From: Prorocentrum cordatum
Lineage: Eukaryota > Sar > Dinophyceae > Prorocentrales > Prorocentraceae
NCBI GenBank assembly: GCA_963575745.1
Contig: CAUYUJ010014604.1
Coordinates: forward strand, 397,087-461,086
Direction: 5' to 3'
Length of the DNA stretch: 64,000 nt
Positions 20,032 through 27,580 of the stretch are shown in pieces. Each line of letters begins with the position of its first letter. Position 1 is the stretch's first letter. The notes beneath the pieces are model-generated. The model saw only the letters and a program-made list of their open reading frames with translations. It ran no database searches and was not told the DNA's origin. The position numbers and the translations under genes are program-made.

Positions 20032-21324
20032 ATGTGGGAGAAACATATGAGAGGCTCATTACAAGAGGAAAACGGAAGAGAGATGCCAAGTCCCATATTT
20101 TATAGGGCGTGCCAGGGACATTCAACGTTCGCTGCTTCAATCGAAAGAATGTATGTTCCGTGCGACCCTGGCCAAGTCAGAAGTCACGGATCTCTTGTCC
20201 ATATTGCAGACTTACAGACGTTTTTGGAATCTACGAGTGGACATGTTCGCTTCCCAAAGAGCGACTCTGGGCTTTGTTATGCCGCAGATTACGAATTGTT
20301 GCGTTTGCTTCCGGCACACAATAGTCCAACCATGCCTAATCCCTTGGATTTTCCTCCGTGGCTAAGCCGACGGAGATGTGGACAGTCACTCGTCCCAAAA
20401 ACTCTAGTACCTATGGGCTACCCAGCTCAGGAAGGGGAGCCGCCATCGGTGGGTACTTGGCACGCGGGCGACACACACCGCCAATGGCCACGTCTCCCCA
20501 ATCACAAGCAACGCGAGCAATGGGATATTATTCTTGTTTTTACCGGCAGAGTGCTCACCCGCTTCTCATGCAGAGTCTGCCCGGACGGGACCTTGGTGTC
20601 CCGGGAGGTGCCGAAATTCACAGACATCGACAAAGCCGTCTCCCTTGTGAGACAGGCAGGTCAGAAGCGTTGGACGGTACTCTTCGACCGCAATTGGTCT
20701 TCGTACGGGGTCACCTTCGACAACGATTCGGTTATTGCCTGGGTTAATGCAGACGCGAGACTAATCATTGATTGGAACCACAGGCCAATATTGGAGACCG
20801 CGATCCAAGATCGAATGATATCTGTCCCGTGGGAGGATGATGGGAGATTTCTTTGTTTCCGTTACCGCTGGCTGCGGACGGGTTTTGCCAATTGTCCTGT
20901 CTGCAATTGTCCAGTCAAATATAAATACAGGGTCACGCACGATTACATGACACAGACATGGAATCGCATAATTATCCCGCAGTCCCTTGAGGCACACGGT
21001 ATCTACACAACAGTGGACCAGGAAGCAACTCTATCATGGAATCGCCGCGGATATATGGAAGCGCGGATAAAGAGACAAGGGAGAGCGTCTGCCCATGTTA
21101 TGAGAAACGTCAACAACAACAATCAGCAGGAGCGAAAATGGGCCTCCGGGCAATTTGCTACAATGGCTGCCGCTGGCACGATATTTGGCAACAGCCAAAC
21201 TGAACATTTTCCAGCTTGGACCCCAGAACACGCCGAGGCTGCCCGAGGCTCAGCCTCCGGCGCGACATGCTCCTTTCTTCCAATATTTGAGGCCTTTGGT
21301 CAAGAGATTTATATCGTGGCTTGA
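20032..21324 (+). CDS. Post-pol ORF 6 with KptA/Tpt1-like QGHS and HGS motifs
   Basis: The frame has 430 codons and starts at ATG 20032. FYRACQGHST (about 20098-20125) carries the R-x-x-Q-G-H-S signature of Tpt1/KptA. About 20 residues later comes SHGSLVHI, in the place of the family's HGT, then SGHVRFPKS, in the place of the R-x-H-(I/V)-H strand. The order and spacing fit the NAD-binding lobe, although the usual GL..M.R segment is not clear. The remaining 300 residues are unassigned; they hold a CPVCNCPVKY Cys pair near 20897 and an Asn-rich stretch near 21110. The CTCCGT/ACGGAG hairpin lies at 20354-20375. Activity cannot be judged from sequence alone. Confidence 0.45.
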   Translation: MWEKHMRGSLQEENGREMPSPIFYRACQGHSTFAASIERMYVPCDPGQVRSHGSLVHIADLQTFLESTSGHVRFPKSDSGLCYAADYELLRLLPAHNSPTMPNPLDFPPWLSRRRCGQSLVPKTLVPMGYPAQEGEPPSVGTWHAGDTHRQWPRLPNHKQREQWDIILVFTGRVLTRFSCRVCPDGTLVSREVPKFTDIDKAVSLVRQAGQKRWTVLFDRNWSSYGVTFDNDSVIAWVNADARLIIDWNHRPILETAIQDRMISVPWEDDGRFLCFRYRWLRTGFANCPVCNCPVKYKYRVTHDYMTQTWNRIIIPQSLEAHGIYTTVDQEATLSWNRRGYMEARIKRQGRASAHVMRNVNNNNQQERKWASGQFATMAAAGTIFGNSQTEHFPAWTPEHAEAARGSASGATCSFLPIFEAFGQEIYIVA

Positions 21325-21381
21325 ATATTCAGCCAAAACGTAAGGGGACAAACCCTGCCCATTAATAAATGGTGGCCGAGG

Positions 21382-23199
21382 TTGTGGGCAACTGAGTTTG
21401 ACCAATGCGCTCGCCCGAGATCCTGCCCAGCCTTACAGGCATTTCACTGGCCTGATGAAGAGGATGACTTAGTCACTCCTCGAATCGGCTGGGAAAGATG
21501 GTTCGACAACATGACTGGAGCCGGCATCTTCGTTCCTACACTTGCTACAGTCGATGACGCGGTGCAGTTTGGCAGATCTTGGTTCGGCGCAGTGCCTGAG
21601 GAAAACGGAAACAACGCCGACGACGCCAACCCTCCAGCGAGGTTGCCAGTCGCCTGGGATAACAATTTTAGGGCGAGGCCGACTCGCAGTTCTCAGTCTG
21701 TCTCAAGACGGATTAGCATGTGTCGGGACCATCGCCTTATTGTCCCCGTATTGCGACATGCCACCGGCTCAGCCGCGATGGCGCGTGAACTGTCACAAAT
21801 GGAGCTGGATCTCAAAGCGACCAGCGGGCATGAGGCCGCGTTGATAACTGATGGATATTTCACTCTTGACCACTCCGAGGGGCACGTATACTCTCACCAT
21901 GATGACCCTTTGATCAAAGTAACATTGTTCGGGAGAGAGGTTCGAGAAATTGCTGCCCATTACATCATAGAACACACGGGATTAAATCCTACTGCCCCCG
22001 GCAGGGTTACCCTGACCGGCACGGCAGAATACGTGATCCCGGAGATCATCCAGATTATAGTACATGACAATTGGTTAGTACCAGTACAACAAATGCAGCT
22101 GGGCCTTCGGCCCATAATGATTTTCGCAATTGTTCGTGAGAGAATCAGTTTTTTTATATCAGAGAATCACTTCATCGGCTATCCGGGGCGAATCATTCGT
22201 CCCGATATGATGAGCACAAACGAAATTGATTCAAAGAAACGGACCGACGAATATGCCTTGGACTGCCGCATTCGTGCGGCTGTTAAGACAGACGACATTA
22301 TAGAAAGGTGGGCCCACAAGATGGGCAGGAGAGTGCAGAACGACGTCCGTTGCCGCGGTGCTCTCATACAGGACGCCATTTCTTGGCTACAGGATAAGTA
22401 TCCTGATTCTGGTGCCGATCTCCAGGACAAAGAAGATGGGCCCTTCCGCACTGCATGCGGATTATATGGTGCCGCTGCAGCAACTGCTGCCAGAAGAATA
22501 ATACAATTTATGAACGATCGTAGGAATAATGGTCCTAAGCGCGACGGCGAAGCCGAAATCGTGGGGCCACATGCGCCCGCTGGACCAAAGGCCAGACCTT
22601 TGTCGCGCCCGCCGCCTCTTCGACTTGGCATCTCAGACGCTCAGGTATCCGAAGAAGTTACTGGATTCCCCCGTCCTGTCGCCGGCTCAGCCGTGACGAC
22701 CAGGGAGACAAACCCACGACATCCCAACTTGGGGGATCGGGCGGAATCACGCGCGCGCGATGCTGCCATGGATGCTGCCGTTAGCGCTGACATGGATGCT
22801 GCCGCCGGCGCTGCCTTTGACGCTGCCGCAGGGGCAGCAGCGGACGCTGCCAGCAGCGATGCAGGCCACAGCTACGAGTACGACCCTGGCAGGTCCTACC
22901 CGCGTTACGTGAACGGAACCCTCGTCGGGTACTACATCCACCGTAACAGGGTCACGTGGCTTACCAACGAGGAGTGGTGTACTCTGAGTTACTGGCACCG
23001 GCTATCAAAATGGGAGCATGACCACCACTTCCCACCGAGAGGGACGGCACCTATGAGCGATACTGACAGAGGAAGAGGGCGGTCTCGCACGCCTCGTGGC
23101 ATGGACGTACAGACGGGAGGATCGGCGATTTCAAATCCGCCGCCTCCGGCACCGCCCAGGCGAGAGACCGAGTACAATCCGTGGGGGGGCCTGAACTGA
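21382..23199 (+). CDS. Post-pol ORF 7, unknown protein with Ala-rich segment
   Basis: The open frame has 605 codons, starts at ATG 21382 (58 bases after the previous stop) and shares its phase. The middle, VTLFGREVREIAAHYIIEHTG and later IIQIIVHDNWLVPV, looks like an alternating strand/helix fold, but no family was recognised. An Ala-rich repeat (DAAMDAAVSADMDAAAGAA) occupies about 22755-22855, and an aromatic segment follows (NGTLVGYYIHRNRVTWLTNE). Hairpins 21760-21782 and 22678-22700 lie in this frame. It ends about 280 bp before the 3' LTR. Its length and lack of stops suggest recent coding constraint. Confidence 0.45.
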   Translation: MWATEFDQCARPRSCPALQAFHWPDEEDDLVTPRIGWERWFDNMTGAGIFVPTLATVDDAVQFGRSWFGAVPEENGNNADDANPPARLPVAWDNNFRARPTRSSQSVSRRISMCRDHRLIVPVLRHATGSAAMARELSQMELDLKATSGHEAALITDGYFTLDHSEGHVYSHHDDPLIKVTLFGREVREIAAHYIIEHTGLNPTAPGRVTLTGTAEYVIPEIIQIIVHDNWLVPVQQMQLGLRPIMIFAIVRERISFFISENHFIGYPGRIIRPDMMSTNEIDSKKRTDEYALDCRIRAAVKTDDIIERWAHKMGRRVQNDVRCRGALIQDAISWLQDKYPDSGADLQDKEDGPFRTACGLYGAAAATAARRIIQFMNDRRNNGPKRDGEAEIVGPHAPAGPKARPLSRPPPLRLGISDAQVSEEVTGFPRPVAGSAVTTRETNPRHPNLGDRAESRARDAAMDAAVSADMDAAAGAAFDAAAGAAADAASSDAGHSYEYDPGRSYPRYVNGTLVGYYIHRNRVTWLTNEEWCTLSYWHRLSKWEHDHHFPPRGTAPMSDTDRGRGRSRTPRGMDVQTGGSAISNPPPPAPPRRETEYNPWGGLN

Positions 23200-23472
23200 G
23201 TTTCGCCCGCGTGATTCCGTCGCGGCAGGCGCGTGCAAAACAATTTACCCACGCGCGGAGCGTGTTGGGCGCAGACATCTCTACTGGTCGGCCAAGCCGG
23301 TCCAGCGGAGAGAAAATATTTATCACAATGGTGGGAAACGTCGAGCCTCTTCGGCCCTTGGCCCTCTGGCAGCCACCGTTGAGCCGTAAAAGCTTTTTCG
23401 GGTTGGCTCCGGTGGTTGTGCACATGTACAGGCCGGGGGTGCTGTGGCTGGATGGGCTCTACGCGGCCCGCC

Positions 23473-23480
23473 GCGGGGGG
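23473..23480 (+). promoter_or_regulatory. Candidate polypurine tract
   Basis: GCGGGGGG lies directly against the 3' LTR, in the place where plus-strand DNA priming normally starts. It is short and G-only, so the assignment is positional. Confidence 0.5.
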
Positions 23481-23822
23481 AGTAAATATGCTCCTCTCCG
23501 CCTCATATTCAATCAGAACTTAATTTAGTTTGCATGCGTTGCACTGTCCGCTGGAACTGATGCTGCGTTTCCGCAGCCGTAAGACTGCTCGAGCCAGCCG
23601 ACCTCGGCTGGCAGGAGAGAAAAGGAGTGCGCTGGGGCGCGCGGGCGGCTCGTCGTCGTCCGTCCTCGGCCGACCTCCTCCCTTCACGTTCCTTATCGAG
23701 TAGTCTTGCTTAGCGGATACTTGTCTTATCAATGTCTCATCCCGTCCCCTCTCTCCCTGAGCAGAGTGAACATGAGATCTTAATTCCTTTGTCATCTTAC
23801 CCCGATTCTCAGAGGAAAGACT
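23481..23822 (+). repeat. 3' long terminal repeat
   Basis: The repeat is 342 bp, the same length as the 5' LTR, with eight substitutions and no indel. It ends GACT, so AGT...ACT forms a perfect short inverted terminus here. Flanking CATTC follows at 23823. Confidence 0.95.
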
Positions 23823-23827
23823 CATTC
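23823..23827. repeat. Right target-site duplication of the LTR element (CATTC)
   Basis: This is a direct copy of 2527-2531. Confidence 0.85.
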
Positions 23828-23865
23828 CGTTACCCTCTTCCTCCCTTGACCTGGGGGATGCAACA

Positions 23866-24235
23866 TTTGAAACTTTGGGGATCCCTGGTTTCCTGACCGT
23901 CGGGGGGTCCTGGAGATCTGGGAACCCAGGGCGCAGGGATTTTCAAAAGTTTTACAAATTTTGAGAGTTTTAAAAGTTTTAGGGCGCCTAAAACTTTTAA
24001 AACGTTTAACACTTTAAAAGTTTTGAAACTTTGGGGGTCCCTGGTTTCATGACCGTCGAGGGGTCCTGGAGATCTGGGAATCCAGGGTCCAGGGACTTTC
24101 AAAAGGTTAAAAAATTCTTAAGAGTTTTAAAAATTCTAGGGCGCCTGAGATTTTGTTAAAACTTTTAACACTTTGATGAAATTTTGAAACTTTGGGGATC
24201 CCTGGTTTCCTGACCGTCGGGGGGTCCTGGGGTTA
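23866..24235. repeat. Tandem repeat, unit about 156-161 bp, 2.3 copies
   Basis: TTTGAAACTTTGGGG followed by a CCTGGTTT(C/A)(C/A)TGACCGTC block starts at about 23866, 24022 and 24183. Units combine a GC-rich half (GGGTCCTGGAGATCTGGGAA) with an AT-rich half (TTTTAAAAGTTTTAG type). The array lies between the LTR element and the 3' side of the minus-strand LINE and may be either local satellite or the LINE tail. Confidence 0.8.
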
Positions 24236-24244
24236 TTTTGGTGT

Positions 24245-24330
24245 CTCGCGAGTGCTCTGCGAGACGAAATTGCATTAAAATCTGTACCACTGCGCAGCCA
24301 TCGCGCCCTTTTGGGCTGTTGGAGTTTTGG
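24245..24330 (+). repeat. Dispersed repeat, left copy of a pair flanking the LINE
   Basis: The core ATTAAAATCTGTACCACTGC followed by GCAGCCATCGCGCCCT resembles 31115-31165 (ATTAAATTCGTACCAATGC then GCAGCCCCCGCGCCCT). Both copies lie on the plus strand and outside the LINE coding region. Confidence 0.6.
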
Positions 24331-24496
24331 AGTTTTCGCCTGGTCGCCTGGCTTTTCAGATTCTCCCTTCGCCGGGGAGAGGGGGAGGACGGGGAGCAGA
24401 AGAGGAGGGGGATGAGGAGGAGGAGGAGGAGGCTCTGGAGACTCTGGATGACGACGAGGTGTGCCGAGAACGATGCACCAAGCCACACAAAGAGAC

Positions 24497-27400
24497 TCAA
24501 ACACGCCGAACGCATCGATCGACGCTCGCGAAGATAGGCACGGGCCGAGCGAAGCCACAACCAACCTTCTCTCCAGAGGGCCCTTTCCCTTGGATGAGGT
24601 ACCTCCTCTTGAAGTGCCTCGGAGAACCCAAGGGCGGCCGACCGAGACACGGTTTGGACATCAAAAAGGCCCTCGAGACGCACCTCGAAGCACATTCTGA
24701 ACACCAGATCATTGGGCCTGTGCGCCAAAGTTTGTGGGGCGGGTGCGCTTCTCTGACCCCTTTCGGGTCACCGCCGCAGGGGGGCCCCGCAAGGTCACAC
24801 CGCCGAGCACGACTATCTCCGCACCTACCGCACACCCATCGTCCCCTAAACCTATGAATCACGTGTCCTCCATCTTCAGAGAGGACTAGCAAATAACTGC
24901 GCTCTACTCTGCTGCTCTCAATCACTTGCGCATCACTCCACCCTCCTTTCTGACACAGGCGCAAGATGCGCAACACACACTTCAAGGTGAGCGGGACAGC
25001 GGCCTCCCGCAGCTTCCTGACCTTCTCACTGGCCTTCTCGCGTGGGTGCACGTCTGCCCCCATTCTCGCATAGTAGTCGGCGCTCCTGTTCCCAAACCAG
25101 TACGTCATATTGATTCCTTGATCAATGGCTTTGCTCCTCGACATGTGCGAAGGAATCCACTCGAGTTCAATCTCTTCAACTCCGATGTCTTGTGCGATTT
25201 GCCAAAATCTCTTCCACAGCTCCATATACTGATGTCCAGTTTGGCACCCATATGGGAACCCCAGCATCCACCCAATCTTGAGATCTTTGTAGTCGGTGAC
25301 AATCGTAATGCGCCCTGCCGACTTGTGCTGCAATGCCTGTGTCGCCGCCCAGATCTCACCAGCTCCTGATGTCTGCCACGGATACGGTACTGGTCCCGAA
25401 GCCGCCGCGACAGTTCCACCAGCCTCATCAATCATGACAAAGGACCATCCAGCTCGTGCTCGAACTTCACAGTGTGGAAAAATACAGCTCCCATCAGTGC
25501 ACACAACACCACTGAGGAGCCCGCTAACAGTGCACTTGTGCCAGTTGATAATGTGCTCGCTGGTCGGCATCGGCGAATTGAACGTGGGGTCCTCCATCAA
25601 GCCTTTTGTCGTCATCATTGTGTGAGGATGCCGCTGCCCATGTTCTTGACGTCCCCAGCGTAGCAATGCGCGTTCTTCACCTGTCCAACTGAGTCGCTCC
25701 AGAGAATGCCAGTCACACCGAAAGATACGATGAGTATCCGTACCATTCTCCACACTGCACTTTGCACGCAAGGGGCTATGCACTGCTCGAACTTGGTGCA
25801 GCCGATCCTGACAGAAGAAACCTCCAGCCAACCAAGTACGCACTAGCCCAGCACCTTTGTAATCCTGCTGTGCCCTGAGCTGGGTGATTAAACGCTTGGC
25901 AGGTTCAAGCAAAGGCGGGCCAGTGAGCCCTTCCATACTTCGGGAAAGTGGCACCTCACGTAGCAGACGTCTTTGTGTACTCTGATTGACTATCTTTTTG
26001 AGCGTCGCAGGGCCAATGTCGTGTAAATCTAACTTCATCCCTCGCTCGGTATGCCAACAGTCCCACGCCATAGCCTTCCATCCAAGCCTCTTGAGGGTGA
26101 GCACCACTGCACCTGCTGGCCCTCGTACACTCCTCCAGGTACGACAGTTGTTCTGCGCCTGCATAAAAGCCAAGGCCATCGCTCGTTGCTTTACCCACTG
26201 TCCGTGCAGCGCCCTGAGCCAATACACCACAGGATACTCATCCGCAGCAAAGGTAGGATCAGCTCGGGGGCAGTGCGAAAGTTGAAACTCCATGGTTCTG
26301 CACCTGCCACGTGCTGGACCAAACAAGGCATGACCAGCTATGCCCCTAACTTGTTTTAATTGTGTATCTGACATGCCTTTTACCTTGACCGTGTAGGTAA
26401 CTGAAGCCAAGCCTCCTCCTCTGAAAAGGCGTCCCATCTGCCGTCCACCCATCGCCAACCGTCTGTAACGAGAAATTCTTTTTGATGTGGCGAGCACCCG
26501 AGCATGCTGTACTTCTCCTCCTGATCCTTGTCGTAGGGTCCGATCATGACCGAGCTGTCGCACTTTGCGGTGCCTCCGAAATTTGTGCTGCTTCAGCGCC
26601 GCCTCGATCTGCTTCTCTAACTCCGTGCTGGTCGCGATTACGTGCCCTTTGCTCGGGCTGAGTTCAAGCCCCAGCTTCACCAACTCCTTACACAGCATGC
26701 GGGCGGCTGGTATGATGATCTTGAGAACTTGTTCATGAGTACCCGTAGCTTGCAAGCTCCCGTCATCCACCACTTGCGTTCGACTGAGTGACGGCCACAA
26801 CTTGTATACCTGTTCGTAAGCACCTAGAGTGAAAAGCATCATCATCGTAGTCGCAAACCCACATCCCGCTATGACTCCGTGATTTGTTTTGACTGCCCCT
26901 GACACCATGTTTCCATACTTGATCATGCGCCCACCAGCGTAAGACTTGAGTAGCAGCGCCAATCTTGACCTCTTGAAGCCATGTCGGCAGCCAACGTCCC
27001 ATAGGGTCGCATGGGGAATCTTTTCAAAAGCTTTCTTGAGATCAATCATGACAGTTGCTGTGTGCCTTTTGAGAGCTAGCCCAGCTTCAGCCAGAAGTGA
27101 TTGCGACCATACCGCCTGCTCGGAACTACGCCCTGCAACAGCATAGTGGTAGTCCTTGACATTCTTAGCGAGCCATTCTTGCTGGTCGGCCTTGTGGCAC
27201 TTGTTGTATACGCGAAGAAGATCAGGTAGCAGCCCAATGAGCCTATGTTCGCCCTCAGGTTTTGGTAGTCGTGGCATGATGTTGTAGGTGAGCTGCGGTG
27301 GCAACTCCCCTATGGTCTCGGCCTTGTGCATGAGCTGTGCGAAGGCTGTGAGCGCGCTGTCTGAAAGCAAGGCGACATTCCTCGGGCCTAGGTTGTCAAT

Positions 27401-27580
27401 GCCCGGCGCCGTGTTCGCCTTAAATGAAGTGGCCACTTTCCTGATGATCGCAGTATCTAACATTTTTAACCTCCTCCTCATGCGCCTGTAATCGTAACCC
27501 CTCTCCAAAACTTCGCTCTCCCTGTTGATATCTCCAAACCTGCTTCCACTCTTCCAGGTCTGACTGTAAGCGCAGGGCAT
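24497..27580 (-). CDS. LINE ORF2 C-part: reverse transcriptase, RNase H, Cys-rich tail
   Basis: The frame has 1027 codons. RT spans about 27470-26450: NTAPGIDNLGPRNV, then ATVMIDLKKAFEKIPHATLW (first catalytic Asp), NHGVIAGCG, then TQVVDDGSLQ (catalytic VVDD near 26765). RNase H spans about 25510-25040: VVCTDGSC (Asp), GAGEIWAATQAL (Glu), ITIVTDYKD (Asp), and the final GNRSADYYARMG (Asp). A C-terminal Cys-rich segment (WVCGRCG, then MIWCSECASRC) near 24840-24690 may bind nucleic acid. The known role is target-primed reverse transcription. The frame begins as a shadow of the endonuclease frame and becomes meaningful from about 27490. VVDD instead of the common FADD/YADD is noteworthy but keeps both Asp residues. 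Confidence 0.9.
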   Translation of the reverse strand: MPCAYSQTWKSGSRFGDINRESEVLERGYDYRRMRRRLKMLDTAIIRKVATSFKANTAPGIDNLGPRNVALLSDSALTAFAQLMHKAETIGELPPQLTYNIMPRLPKPEGEHRLIGLLPDLLRVYNKCHKADQQEWLAKNVKDYHYAVAGRSSEQAVWSQSLLAEAGLALKRHTATVMIDLKKAFEKIPHATLWDVGCRHGFKRSRLALLLKSYAGGRMIKYGNMVSGAVKTNHGVIAGCGFATTMMMLFTLGAYEQVYKLWPSLSRTQVVDDGSLQATGTHEQVLKIIIPAARMLCKELVKLGLELSPSKGHVIATSTELEKQIEAALKQHKFRRHRKVRQLGHDRTLRQGSGGEVQHARVLATSKRISRYRRLAMGGRQMGRLFRGGGLASVTYTVKVKGMSDTQLKQVRGIAGHALFGPARGRCRTMEFQLSHCPRADPTFAADEYPVVYWLRALHGQWVKQRAMALAFMQAQNNCRTWRSVRGPAGAVVLTLKRLGWKAMAWDCWHTERGMKLDLHDIGPATLKKIVNQSTQRRLLREVPLSRSMEGLTGPPLLEPAKRLITQLRAQQDYKGAGLVRTWLAGGFFCQDRLHQVRAVHSPLRAKCSVENGTDTHRIFRCDWHSLERLSWTGEERALLRWGRQEHGQRHPHTMMTTKGLMEDPTFNSPMPTSEHIINWHKCTVSGLLSGVVCTDGSCIFPHCEVRARAGWSFVMIDEAGGTVAAASGPVPYPWQTSGAGEIWAATQALQHKSAGRITIVTDYKDLKIGWMLGFPYGCQTGHQYMELWKRFWQIAQDIGVEEIELEWIPSHMSRSKAIDQGINMTYWFGNRSADYYARMGADVHPREKASEKVRKLREAAVPLTLKCVLRILRLCQKGGWSDAQVIESSRVERSYLLVLSEDGGHVIHRFRGRWVCGRCGDSRARRCDLAGPPCGGDPKGVREAHPPHKLWRTGPMIWCSECASRCVSRAFLMSKPCLGRPPLGSPRHFKRRYLIQGKGPSGEKVGCGFARPVPIFASVDRCVRRV

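Larger units (their letters stand above)
2893..22700. repeat. Dispersed small palindromes/two-tier hairpins across the LTR element
   Basis: A core CNGCT(C/A/T)AGCNG, or its variants CGACTNAGTCG and CGCCTCAGGCG, recurs more than 25 times. The exact 11-mer CGGCTCAGCCG occurs at 6652, 7238, 7910, 16299, 21765 and 22683, and CGGCTAAGCCG at 10251 and 17756. Many copies are wrapped in a second, copy-specific stem: 3757-3778 GCCAC/GTGGC; 10244-10269 TTCTCA/TGAGAA; 10708-10731 CCGCA/TGCGG; 12101-12122 CTCGG/CCGAG; 16294-16316 CCCGT/ACGGG; 17751-17772 GCCGG/CCGGC; 18129-18150 GCCAC/GTGGC; 20354-20375 CTCCGT/ACGGAG; 21760-21782 GCCA/TGGC; 22678-22700 GTCG/CGAC. Usually 0-1 base is unpaired on the left and 0-3 on the right. 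They sit mainly in low-complexity linkers of ORFs without causing stops. Confidence 0.85.
2532..23822 (+). mobile_element. 21.3-kb Ty1/copia-type LTR retrotransposon
   Basis: The element has 342-bp direct repeats at both ends, a CATTC target duplication, a candidate primer-binding site after the 5' LTR and a G-rich tract before the 3' LTR. Recognisable pol parts come in copia order: protease, integrase, reverse transcriptase, RNase H. At 21,291 bp it is about four times a typical copia element of about 5 kb. The surplus is about 3 kb of leader ORFs before Gag and about 9 kb of ORFs after RNase H. The Gag-Pol region changes frame many times, so this copy is probably not autonomous as read. The two LTRs differ at only 8 of 342 positions, which suggests a fairly recent insertion. 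Sequence logic and the copia family support the class; the function of the extra ORFs is inference. Confidence 0.93.
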
